A DNA stretch of 64,000 bases from Chlorops oryzae (Eukaryota > Arthropoda > Insecta > Diptera > Chloropidae): contig CM035808.1 in the NCBI GenBank assembly GCA_020466095.1, positions 76,018,341 through 76,082,340 on the forward strand. The letters run 5' to 3'. This document shows positions 55,449-64,000 of the stretch, piece by piece. The position numbers and the translations under genes are program-made. Under the pieces are notes generated by a model that did not search any database, was not told where the DNA came from, and saw only the letters and a program-made list of their open reading frames with translations. The stretch's first letter is position 1; the number at the start of each line of letters is the position of its first letter.

Positions 55449-55771
55449 GTTGCAATTTTTTTTTTTTTTTTTTTTGGAAATTGAAGATTTTATTTATTTT
55501 TATATATTTTTTTTTTTCAAAGGTGCAAAAAATTCAAAATTATACTAATGTAAGGTATTTTATTAAAAAAAATTTTCTCTCTCTCTCTATTAAAAAAAAA
55601 ATATAACAATTTTTATAGAATTTTGCTTGCGAAAATCGCAATAGCAAGGTTGACGTAGTGCAGCTTAATAAGCACTGTAACTTGCGAGAATCGCAATAGT
55701 TAGTTGTTGTTGTAGTGCAGTTTAATAAGCACTTTTCCCTTTCCTGTCCTTCAGCTTCTTTTCGATTTGGG

Positions 55772-56047
55772 TCAGTTCAGTGGCCATTGATTTAATTCCT
55801 TCCAATCCAGTGTTTTTCGTCTCAACTCCGTTCGGAGAAAAGCTCGTCGGTGTATTAATTTCGTGATTTTTCCACCACGCCTCTTAGGTGGACGGACCTT
55901 CGAGATCGAAGTGAGTTTTTCTTCTTGGTGTTGCTTTTGTTGTTTTGCCCTCTTGGTTGCTTCCTGCCTGGCCTGATATTCGGCAATTGTTAACGGTCTT
56001 GGGCCAGCCGTTGGGTCTTCTAGTGCTTTCCTTAGTGTAGTCATCAA
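55772..56047 (-). CDS. Small basic ORF next to the 412-type 5' LTR
   Basis: 91 residues, very basic (KVRPPKRRGGKITKLIHRR) with a helical Gln/Lys/Glu-rich middle. It begins directly after the leader repeats. Nucleic-acid binding is plausible but unproven. Confidence 0.45.
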   Translation of the reverse strand: MMTTLRKALEDPTAGPRPLTIAEYQARQEATKRAKQQKQHQEEKLTSISKVRPPKRRGGKITKLIHRRAFLRTELRRKTLDWKELNQWPLN

Positions 56048-56052
56048 TAATT

Positions 56053-56175
56053 AGTGCCAGATCTCCTTGTTTATGCCAGATCTCCTTTATTGTGCCAGAT
56101 CTCCTTTGTTGTGCCAGATCTCCTTATATATGATAGAATGCCAGATCTCCTTTATTATGCCAGATCTCCTTTGTT
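56053..56175 (-). repeat. Leader tandem repeats: six copies of TGCCAGATCTCCTT
   Basis: Units of about 21-32 bp (GTGCCAGATCTCCTTTATT and variants) fill the leader between primer site and first small ORF. On the coding strand the core is AAGGAGATCTGGCA. Confidence 0.85.
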
Positions 56176-56192
56176 GATTCCAGTTTTTTCGT

Positions 56193-56210
56193 CCGTGGTG
56201 AGGATCGCCA
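56193..56210 (-). promoter_or_regulatory. 412-type primer-binding site
   Basis: Directly next to the 5' LTR the minus strand reads TGGCGATCCTCACCACGG. The TGG start is as expected for pairing with a tRNA CCA end; the tRNA was not identified. Confidence 0.7.
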
Positions 56211-56920
56211 TGTTAAGTTATTCCTTCTTATAAAGGGATGATCAACATATTCCAAATAAATAAGCAAGACTTTATTTGTTTGTTAGTCTTTTATTTGAAG
56301 GTAGGACCGTATTCAGCCGAAGCCAGAATCAGTCGTCCAAACCTTTGACGTTGAAACTCCAATTGTTGTTTTCTTAAACATTCTAATTTCTTTTATACTT
56401 ATTCCAAGAGAGGAGAAATGTTATGTATATATAAATGTTATGTATATGTAAATGTTAGGTATCTATAAATGTTATGTATATATCTTATGTATTTATAAAT
56501 GCTGATTCAAAAGAGGAGAAATGCCGCACAGAATTTGGCTGACATCTGAGAAGTGTCAAATGACCAATTTGGGTTATGCCCAATTGATTCGATATTGGTA
56601 TTCTGTCATAACACAATATCGGCTCATGCATTGCATGTGTTTAGTTGCCTGCGTTTGATGTTTCGGCCTTCGTTCCGTTCAATGCTATAAGTGCATTGCT
56701 CGAAGTGTTTGGTTACATTCCGTTGGCTTGCATTTTATGTTTCGGCCTTCGTTCCGTTCAATGCTATAAGTGCATTGTTCGAAGTGTCTTGTTACATATG
56801 CTTTCAGGCATACAGGGCCGTAACGTAAATTAACCGTGCAGGGTCGGTATGTGAAATGAGATTTAAGGCGCTAAGGCGATTAAGGGCGCTAAGGCGCTTA
56901 TGTGTCATATTCATGCAACA
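56211..56920 (-). repeat. 412-type element 5' LTR
   Basis: 710 bp, nearly identical to 49185-49894. Confidence 0.95.
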
Positions 56921-58584
56921 GCAGAAAGGTCTACCAGACGATATCCAATCACTAAAGGCCAAAAAGGAAGTCAGTAAATCTAGTGCAATCAGTAGCCTAG
57001 CTCCCTTTCTAGACAACTATGGTTTGATAGGAGTGGGAGGTCGACTTCAGGCATCATCCTTAGCTTTCGAGGCCAAGCATCCAATTGTGCTACCCGACTG
57101 TTCATTAACAAGGATATTAATGCAGGAAGTGCATATTAAAAACAAGCACATTGGGCCTCTAGGACAAAAAGCCATTATGCGACAAAAACATTGGCCACTT
57201 AAATCCAACCTTCTAGCCAGACAAACTGCTCGCAAATGCGTGGCATGCACAAGAGCAAAGCAACGCTGCTAAGCCAAATAATAGGAGGTCTTCCAGCTGA
57301 TCTCATTGAACTTGCTCGTGCTTTCATTCATTCAGGAGTAGATTTCTGGGGGCCAATATGGATTCATCATCGCATTCGCGGAAAAAGGCCAGCAAAAAGC
57401 TCCATAGCAGTCTTCTGTTGCTTTTCAACGAAAGCAACATATGGAGGTGGTGACAGATCTAACCACAGACGCCTTCATAATGGCATTAAAACGGTTCATC
57501 GGCCGAAGAGGCACATGCAAGAAAATTTACTGCGACAAAGCAACAAACTTCGTGGCAGCCAATAACGAGCTTGGAGAGCTAAGAAGAGCCATTTTTGATG
57601 AATCCAGTCAGGAGAAACTTAAGAGCGTCGGATGCCTTTACAACGTTGACTTCATCTTCATTACAGCAAGAGCACCACACTTTGGAGGTCTATGAGAGGC
57701 CGCTGTTAAATCAGCAAACAATCTTTTCAAACGGAGCGTGAACTCTGCTAGTTTAACGTATGAAGAACTGGAGACACTTGCAATAGAAATCGAAGCAGTT
57801 CTAAATTCAAGGCCCATCACGGCAGTCCCATCAAGCGCGAACGATTTGGCGGCCATATTGGCTGGACATTTCTTAATCGGAGAGCTGCTCACTGCAACGA
57901 TCGACGTTAAAGGAAAACCATTGCAATTAAGTCTCAAGAAATGATTTGAACGCGTCATTAAACTCAAGGACGAATTCTGGCAACGTTGGAGATCCGAATA
58001 CTTATCCCACCTACAGCAACGTTCTAAGTGGCGTCAATGCAACGATAACATCAAGGTGGGCCAAATGGTGTTAATCCATGAAGACAACACCTTCGGGCAT
58101 GTTACTGAAATGACTATTAAAATCGTCAAAATCTTTAAATGCTTCTAAAATCACGCTGAGTAAGTTTTGACCTGGCTTTCAACTTTAAATTCGGAGAGAA
58201 TAATATAAGTATCGCTTTGATCTATTATAATGAAATACAAGATTTGTTGTAACGAATTTTGGGGCATATAAAATATCGTAAATCGTCAGTTTTTGACGAT
58301 ATTGATTTCCGTAACATGCCCGCTTATCTCTGCAATGGCCCTTAGGCAGTTTTAAGGAACCATTTGTTGGTCCAGACAGCAACGTGCGCGAAGCTAAAGT
58401 GCGTACAAAAAATGGAATCTTGACAAGGGCAATTCACCGACCTGCTCCACTGCCAACAGAAACAGTAACGTCTCATACGACACCAGAGCGATCAGCTGCA
58501 TTTTGCACTGCAAGCAAAGAAACCCCATTAGACATTGAACCGGAGGTTACTCCGCGTATTAGCACAAGCTTCTCTCTCCTTTCA
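56921..58584 (+). pseudogene. BEL-4 Pol (second part): integrase
   Basis: Pol resumes after the 412-type element: SSLAPFLDNYGLIGVGGRL (about 57000), a zinc motif ending CVACTRAKQRC (about 57240), GVDFWGPIWIHH (about 57335), YCDKATNFVAANN (about 57530), APHFGGL (about 57670) and LNSRPITAVPSSANDLAAIL (about 57800). The end VREAKVRTKNGILTRAI (about 58390) is in the same frame as env. Several stops and frameshifts and a MITE (58094-58322) break it. Confidence 0.82.
58094..58322. mobile_element. 229-bp MITE with inverted ends
   Basis: Ends CGGGCATGTTACTGAAAT and CGGGCATGTTACGGAAAT (reversed) are inverted, with ATCGTCAAAA inside both. CTT flanks both sides (58091-58093 and 58323-58325). Removing the MITE and one CTT rejoins the BEL-4 integrase frame (HEDNT-LSLQWPLG). 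Family not assigned. Confidence 0.82.
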
Positions 58585-59660
58585 ATGCTATTAACATGCA
58601 TGCTTACATTAAGCACCGGGAGCCCAGTTCTAGAAGTCTACAACAAACCAGGCATTTATTTCGAGAGCATCGGAACAACCAACATCGTTTCAAGCAACTG
58701 GAACATCATAATTTACTACAACTTAACTTCTTATTGGCATGCATGGACCTCAATAAAAAACGCTACGAAGAATCTAGAGAATCTATGCGACGAATTAAAC
58801 AACCATCAAATATGTGGGCGGATATTGTCAATATATCACCAGTGGCAAGGAGATTTTGAACTCGAAAATACCTTGATATCAGCAAAAAAAAAACTGCGAC
58901 AAAAAAGGGGAGCCTCCAACGTCATTGGCAGTGTAGCGAATTCCCTATTCGGTGTGCTGGATTCAGACTATGAAAAGGACATGTCAGCTTAATTAGAACA
59001 ATTTAGTGAGAATGAAGCTGAACTCAACGCCCTACTTCAGAATCACACGTCAATTATGGATGCAACCTTTAACATAATGAAACAAACTCAAGAAGAATCA
59101 CATCGAAAATTCTCCGATCTGAATGGTCACATGGACAGGCTCACCTCGCCAATGTTCAATATCAGCAAATAACATGGCTTACGAAAATTTTATCGCTATG
59201 GCCATAAAGGTTCTAACCCTAACGCATAATCTACAAACACAACCACAACAAACCATAGTGGACACTCTCATTGCAGGCCAGCATGGAAAGGTTCATCCCA
59301 TGTTGTTATCGTCCGAACAGCTGAAGGATGAACTCAAAATAATAAAGGGTCACTTACCACCAGACCTGCACCTTCCTCTGCCAGATAACAACTTCTTAGA
59401 ATATTATAACCTTATCGAAAAAAAATCCTTCATCACCAAAACTGCAATAGCATTCACTCTAAAATTGGTGCTAATCAATCCTGATACATTCGAAAAATTT
59501 CAACTCACACCAATCCCTGTTCTGATAGATTCAAGGCTTGTTTTAATTAAGCCAGTATCTAGTTTCGTCGCATTAAACCTACAAAAAGAATAATTATACC
59601 CAATAGAGAAAAGTTTAGCAGAATGTTATCAAGGCAAGAACAAAAGGTACCAGGTGACTT
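58585..59660 (+). pseudogene. BEL-4 env: F-type fusion glycoprotein, broken
   Basis: A hydrophobic signal sequence (MLLTCMLTLSTGSP) starts at 58585, in frame with the end of pol with no stop between. Then come PGIYFESIGTTNIV, a furin-like site RQKR followed by a Gly/Ala-rich fusion-peptide-like stretch (about 58900), a heptad-like helix (NALLQNHTSIMDA) and HPMLLSSEQLKDEL (about 59295). The layout matches the fusion proteins shared by insect errantiviruses, roo-like BEL elements and baculovirus F. A stop at 58990-58992 and a frameshift near 59170 inactivate it. Sequence resembling env ends near 59660. Confidence 0.82.
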
Positions 59661-60508
59661 ATGAGAAATAACAGTCATTGGTACTGGTGCAATTCTTTTA
59701 AACCGGCCCATGTTATGGTTTAACACTTGTGTTCCTATCATTTTTCTAAATAAAACATCGTTTAGCAAGAGAAGGCGTGCAAAATTTAAAGAGAATTTTC
59801 GCGAAACATCGGTTTTTGACTTAAAAAGTTATGATCAATTGGCACAGATATTATCAATGTACATTTTAAAATGCAAATTGTACTTGCACTTTAAGTATGC
59901 AATAAATTTTTCAGGAAGTTTCCAGAACTCTGTTATGTATACAGAAAACTGAGAAAAATTTTAAATCACATAAGCAAAGACTGTAAATGTTATGTATGCA
60001 ACATATTGTTTTTAGGTTATTACCTTACCACCGCGAAAGTAAATAAATATTTTAATATTTACACGCTTTAACAAACGCACAGTCTATCAAACTGCATCAT
60101 TACTTTTTCATAGTTTTATGGTAACTTAAGAAGTAATGACACCTTGTTTATGCTGTTAAAGTAAATATTTGAAAAAAATTTGAGATTTGCGCTGAAAACA
60201 GACCACGAGAACAACCGAGCTTTTTGCTCTTTCGACACGGACGGAAAGATTAAACATTTTTCTTTTGACACGATGGCAGCAAGACTCAAAACGAGTGCAT
60301 TGTAAATGAAAATATGCTTACCATAAAAGGAAGTCCAGAAGCTCTGTTAACTAAAGAACGGCTTTGTGGGACCTCTAAACGTTTTCCAAAAATTCTGAAA
60401 AAATTCTGAAAAATACTTTACCCCTTTAAGTTTCATAAATTGCCTGTGCAGCTATGAAATTAAAAAAAAATTTTTTTGGGACACCCTACTGTATACGCGC
60501 AATAAAGC
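59661..60508. other. No gene seen; probable insertion in the env tail
   Basis: AT-rich sequence lying between env-like text ending near 59660 and the env-tail-like ORF at 60509. No ends or duplication could be fixed. Confidence 0.35.
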
Positions 60509-60646
60509 ATGGAATTCCCGACGCCAGCACCAAGAAATCACGGATTTATAATAAACATTGACGAGTTACAGTCCCGAGATAACAATTCACCATTTGATCA
60601 TGTGAAACGCTCATTCATCTGGAATCTTAGATTCAAGGGGGGAGTA
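60509..60646 (+). pseudogene. Possible end of BEL-4 env
   Basis: MEFPTPAPRNHGFIINIDEL and FDHVKRSFIWNLRFKGG precede a purine tract and an LTR-like start, the expected place of an env cytoplasmic tail. No independent homology evidence. Confidence 0.35.
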
Positions 60647-61065
60647 TGTTACGTACTAGTAATTGGTGCCAACGAACGCTTACCTAATTTCGAGGAGCGT
60701 AAATGATGACTTGCAGTTCAGCTAACTTTCGGTGCTGCAATTTAACGCTGCATTCCAGGGCAGCACACTTCTCCGGTCGTTGGCACTTAGTGCGTTACTT
60801 GCTTTCAGATTTTATTCTTTATAAATTCAGCAATTAAGCCAATGTCGCAGATTTTGCCTAAATTAAACTAGCAATAATTTCCTTTCCGTTCGTTGGCACC
60901 TATTGCGTTACTTGCTTTATACTTTTATTTAAGATAAATTTAACAATTCAGCAAATGTCGCAATTTTTATTATTTTGAATCAATTATGTTAATTTAGCAT
61001 TAAATAAGTATAAATATCGTTAATGTTCAATACTTAAATTTTTTTGCTAATAAGCGCTCAATTCA
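60635..61065 (+). repeat. BEL-4 polypurine tract and possible 3' LTR
   Basis: AAGGGGGGAG (60635-60644) then TGTTACGTACTAG from 60647 fit a polypurine tract and LTR start. Within the region a unit of about 110 bp (CGTTGGCAC, GCGTTACTTGCTTT, CAATGTCGCA) occurs twice, near 60778 and 60891. No second LTR is present, so the right end is open. Confidence 0.45.
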
Positions 61066-61189
61066 CCACCCCCTGTGTTAAGTGAACTTGAACTTGCAAG
61101 TAATTCAATCTCTCGAACGCGAAAATTGAATTGGAGTTACTCTTATTCAAGACCCAATATTAGTGAAACATTAATATTGAAATACTGTC

Positions 61190-61828
61190 AAGCACCTAAG
61201 CCTCTAGTACCAGCAAAAACAGGTGGATTGTGGGAGGTCGCCGTTAAGAGTTTTAAAACGCACTTTGTGAAGGTTGCCGGCCCACATAAAATCTCGTTTG
61301 AAGGGCTGACCACGCTATTGGAGCGCATAGAAGGAGTCCTCAACTCATGCCCGCTCAACCCGATGTCAGAAGATCTGGAGGATTTGTTGGCATTGACGCC
61401 GTGGCATTTTCTGCGAGGAATCACATGAGGAATTGCCACTCACCGCACGATGGGAAATGGTGAAGATGCTATACCACCGCTTCGCTCAACGATGGAAAAT
61501 GGAATATCTCTTTAAGCTGCATAAAACAGATTAATGGAAAGTACCACAGCCTAATCTCAAGATCGGAGATTTCGTTGTCATAATGGAAAGTCAGCTACCT
61601 CCATTCGAGTGGCGAAAGGGAAGAATTGTCTAAATACATCCCGGAGACGACGGTCTCGTGCGCATTGTCGATGTAAAAACAAAATTTGGCACCATGACTC
61701 GGCCAGTTACCAAACTTTGCCTGTTGCCAGTCGAATTACCTGAATTATTACTGAATTACCTCCCTCTTTTTTCCATCTCTAACATCTATTTTCTCATTTG
61801 CATCGTGTGTACTTTTCAGACAGTCAAC
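61190..61828 (+). pseudogene. BEL-5 integrase C-terminal part
   Basis: GGLWEVAVKSFKTHFVKVAG (about 61220) includes the catalytic Glu. Then come LNSCPLNPMSED and LLALTPWHFLRG, a frameshift near 61425, RWKMEYLFKLHKTD, and VRIVDVKTKFGTMTRPVTKL (about 61660-61710). This is the end of BEL pol, like BEL-1 34450-34990. Two stops lie inside. The frame then stays open into the next ORF. Confidence 0.82.
61818..61819 (+). promoter_or_regulatory. Possible splice acceptor ahead of the BEL-5 third ORF
   Basis: TGTGTACTTTTCAG after a T/C-rich stretch, 9 bases before the ATG at 61829. Same placement as in BEL-1. Confidence 0.45.
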
Positions 61829-62500
61829 ATGAATCCGCGCCCGGTCTGTCCGATCTGCCGGGTCGGCGCCCACCGGCACCATCTTGAGGAGTGCGGCCGC
61901 TTTCGGAGTCTACCTGCCGAGCTGCGCTTGCGGACGGTGCAGGTAAATAAGTGCTGCCTGCCGTGCATGGCGCCGACACACCTTATAAAGGATTGTTGGT
62001 GGCCGCGGTGGTGCAAACATTGTGGAGAGGACCACCACCTGCTGCCCCATCAGCCGCAATACCGTTACCGGTCGCTGAGTGCCGGTCCGTGGTGCCCTCA
62101 AACGAAACCGCTTGAGCTCATCCCGATGCCCGCTCGATCCCTCACCACGACGCCGACAATATCCACTACGTCACGTCGCCGGGCCTCCTGCCAACCGAGG
62201 ACCAACAGTACAACTCAGCCGCTGACGCGACCGAGAATCCAATCTGGGACTTCACGGGTCACCGGCAGAAACCGCCCGCCGCCGCCACGAGATCGACACC
62301 GTCCGCGCAGCCTGTCACGTCGTAGTTGCCCACGCCGGATTCGCTTTGCTCCGTCGCCCCCTCGGGGATCTTATGACGTGCTATCTCCCCCGACGAGCCA
62401 AGACCGCTATCACCCTCCCGAAGCAGGACGGGCCATTATCAGGGATGCGATGCAGGAAGCGCGGGAGTTCCTGCGCAGCCGCGAGAGGAAAGCAGAATAA
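61829..62500 (+). CDS. BEL-5 third ORF: zinc-knuckle protein with Arg/Ser/Pro-rich tail
   Basis: 223 residues from MNPRPVCPICRVGAHRHH. Zinc motifs are CPICRVGAHRHHLEEC, then CLPCMAPTHLIKDCWWPRWC and CKHCGEDHHLLPH, so residues 6-80 mirror the N-terminal part of the BEL-1 third ORF. The remainder is Arg/Ser/Pro/Thr-rich (RDRHRPRSLSRRSCPRR), ending in a charged helix (AMQEAREFLRSRERKAE), with no protease-like region. The DNA is GC-richer than its surroundings. It lies straight after pol and behind an acceptor-like site. RNA binding is likely from composition; the role is unknown. Confidence 0.72.
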   Translation: MNPRPVCPICRVGAHRHHLEECGRFRSLPAELRLRTVQVNKCCLPCMAPTHLIKDCWWPRWCKHCGEDHHLLPHQPQYRYRSLSAGPWCPQTKPLELIPMPARSLTTTPTISTTSRRRASCQPRTNSTTQPLTRPRIQSGTSRVTGRNRPPPPRDRHRPRSLSRRSCPRRIRFAPSPPRGSYDVLSPPTSQDRYHPPEAGRAIIRDAMQEAREFLRSRERKAE

Positions 62501-63572
62501 TTTGTTGCGTAGCGCAAGGAGGGCAGTATATTCAAAGTTGCTGTCGCGCCGCGTAAACGCCGACTTATCCACGGCGAATACATAAATTGCTCATTACTTC
62601 CCAGAAAAAAGGAGCGAACTCGGCTGTTCAGCGCGTGGAGCGACAGCGACTAGTCAGTCACTCGAGAGCTACCACACGAGCAAAACAACAAATTCCCGTG
62701 AAAACAACAAAAGAAACCGAAAGTTGAAAGTAAAAAAACCCCGTGTGCATAATTTTATGTAACTATAAGTACGGCAATAAGCCAATATGATTTGAATTCT
62801 CTTTTCTTTTAATATATAAACTTACGATCGATCAAGTGAACTTTTTTTTAATTATTAACTGTTACTACCACAGGAAGCCAAAAATCTTTGTTTTTTTTCG
62901 TTATTTTTCTCAAACCTCTAAGCGCAAAGACGCGCCGCATTAATGAACAAAACCGATAATCAATCCCGCGTAAAACGATCACCGCGAATCCATCATCTTA
63001 CCATGCCAGGAGTTGAACGCAGCGACTCCACAGTCATCCGAAGAGCCCAAGGTACGTGCCGCTTTTTTCTATATTTTGACTTTCCTCGACGAGCATGAAT
63101 TATACATTAAGTTTCAACAGATTTTCCTTTTTCTTTCTATATTTTTTAACCTTTAATAATTCCCGGGCCTATCTTATTCTTCAAAAAGTTTTTTTTTTTT
63201 TACCTTTTTCTGCGTTTTTAAGGCCATTTAAGCCATTTCTTTTTCAAATACAAACTAGACTATAAATTATTTAAATTAGCGTCCAGTAGTGGTGACTCAA
63301 TGGATTTTCGCTTCGAGCTATATTTTGCTATGATTACAAAACCGTTTCTTAAATTAATTCCACCGTTTGTTCTCTGATTGACTCATTATTCTAAAGTATA
63401 TATATTCAACTGAGGTATTGAAACTCATCGTCAACAGTAAGGACTATGGGTGAAAAATTTTTAATTCAAAATTTTTGTACTCATCATATTGTATTTGTGT
63501 ACTCCTTCTGCTATAAAAATGTTGAAGATGTAGCGCCGTTCTCGCCGACACTGCCTTTTGCCTCCTCTCTTA
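62501..63572. other. No gene; possible BEL-5 3' end or another LTR
   Basis: TCCTCGACGAGCATGAATTATACATT (63084-63109, quoted only in part: GACGAGCATGAATTATACA) matches the LTR end before the BEL-3 primer site near 40450-40473. An LTR of the BEL-2/3 family may therefore end here, but no primer site follows. Confidence 0.35.
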
Positions 63573-64000
63573 TTTTTATACCCGACACACTCTGTGTCGG
63601 GGGCACAATGCGTTTGTATGGTTCTGTGTAACACTCAGAACCAGTCGAGATAGACCATACAAAACATATATAGAAATGATCAGCGCCACCAGTAGATTCG
63701 ATTTAGACATCTCCGTCTGTCTGTCCGTCTGTCTGTCCGTCTGTCTGTCTGTATACAGTTATATTATCGAAGGAGTTGAGCTATCTTGACAATGTTTGGC
63801 ATGCGCACTCACGACGACATGAGTGAGAACAAGTTCGAGAATGGACCCGATCGGACCAATTTTAGGGGTACCTCCAGTACTAGGGTCTGTTACGAAACTC
63901 ACAAAAACTGCTCTCAAATCAAAGTTTTTCAACATATTTCGATGAAGTTCGATATTGGAACATGTTTCAAGGCAGGTTATAAGATTTTTAAAAGTTTTAA
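63573..64000 (+). mobile_element. mini-me-like repeat, third copy, cut by the window end
   Basis: TTTTTATACCCGACACACTC then AGAAATGATCAGCGCCACCA and a (GTCY)n tract at 63707-63755; the body matches 41128 onward closely. Confidence 0.75.

Larger units (their letters stand above)
49185..56920 (-). mobile_element. 412/mdg1-type Ty3/gypsy retrotransposon, very young
   Basis: Two 710-bp LTRs (49185-49894 and 56211-56920), TGT(C/T)AAGTTATTCC to CATGCAACA, are flanked by a 4-bp duplication GCAG (49181-49184 and 56921-56924). I count about three differences between them. On the minus strand the order is 5' LTR, primer site, leader repeats, small ORFs, gag, pol, 3' LTR, with no env. The 4-bp duplication, small upstream ORFs and pol sequence place it with 412/mdg1 elements. 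Confidence 0.96.

Noticed and set aside
62381..62585. Overlapping ORFs beside the BEL-5 third ORF
   Set aside because: Other-frame readings of GC-rich sequence; the third ORF has the zinc motifs.

Overview
The window looks like repeat-rich, probably heterochromatic or transposon-dense intergenic DNA from a higher fly (Brachycera, perhaps a tephritid-like lineage; the species is inference). Reasons: the DNA is AT-rich; transposon genes have short GT-AG introns; there are several insect BEL/Pao and 412/mdg1-type retrotransposons, an I-clade LINE, two mariners, hAT and PIF/Harbinger-type DNA transposons, and three copies of a dipteran mini-me-like repeat with a (GTCY)n microsatellite. One LTR element carries a primer site matching fly tRNA-Tyr. 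I see no intact host gene; only one short fragment (38448-38790, minus) might derive from one.

Layout. 1-1632: 5' part of a Ty3/gypsy-type Gag-Pol on the minus strand with an N-terminal SAP domain. 2630-5345: AT-rich DNA and a ~110-bp minisatellite. 5373-8324: hAT element with exact ends, 8-bp target duplication and a decayed four-exon transposase. 9062-9690: a second minisatellite. 10332-15982: near-complete I-clade LINE (minus) with a 16-bp target duplication and a damaged endonuclease region. 16160-22233: a GPY/F integrase remnant, then an Ulp1-type protease gene split by a 4.7-kb palindromic hAT-like element (16904-21578), which itself holds a mariner and a 732-bp tandem insertion. 22300-22680: an unidentified Cys-rich minus-strand fragment. 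23540-25960: old 412-like remnant.

26000-38306: nest in which BEL-1 (28497-36605, complete, identical-length 387-bp LTRs) lies inside a PIF/Harbinger-like element (27661-37245), which lies inside the gag gene of BEL-2. 38799-40455: mini-me-like repeat split by a Himar-like mariner. 40474-46204: BEL-3. 46205-60646: BEL-4, a BEL/Pao element with a retroviral-type env gene, interrupted by a very young 412/mdg1-type element (49185-56920, 710-bp LTRs with about three differences) and by a 229-bp MITE. 61190-62500: tail of BEL-5. 63573-64000: another mini-me-like copy running off the window.

Most unusual: BEL-1 has a third ORF in the position where retroviruses carry env. It encodes a second, degenerate copy of the Gag zinc-knuckle plus protease module and is preceded by a splice-acceptor-like site. 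BEL-5 has an ORF in the same position, also behind an acceptor-like site and also with zinc knuckles, but with an Arg/Ser/Pro-rich tail. Other points are the palindromic hAT with tRNA-like modules, the split Ulp1 gene, and the small membrane-protein-like ORFs upstream of gag in the 412-type element. All homology calls are by eye from motifs; no database search was run.
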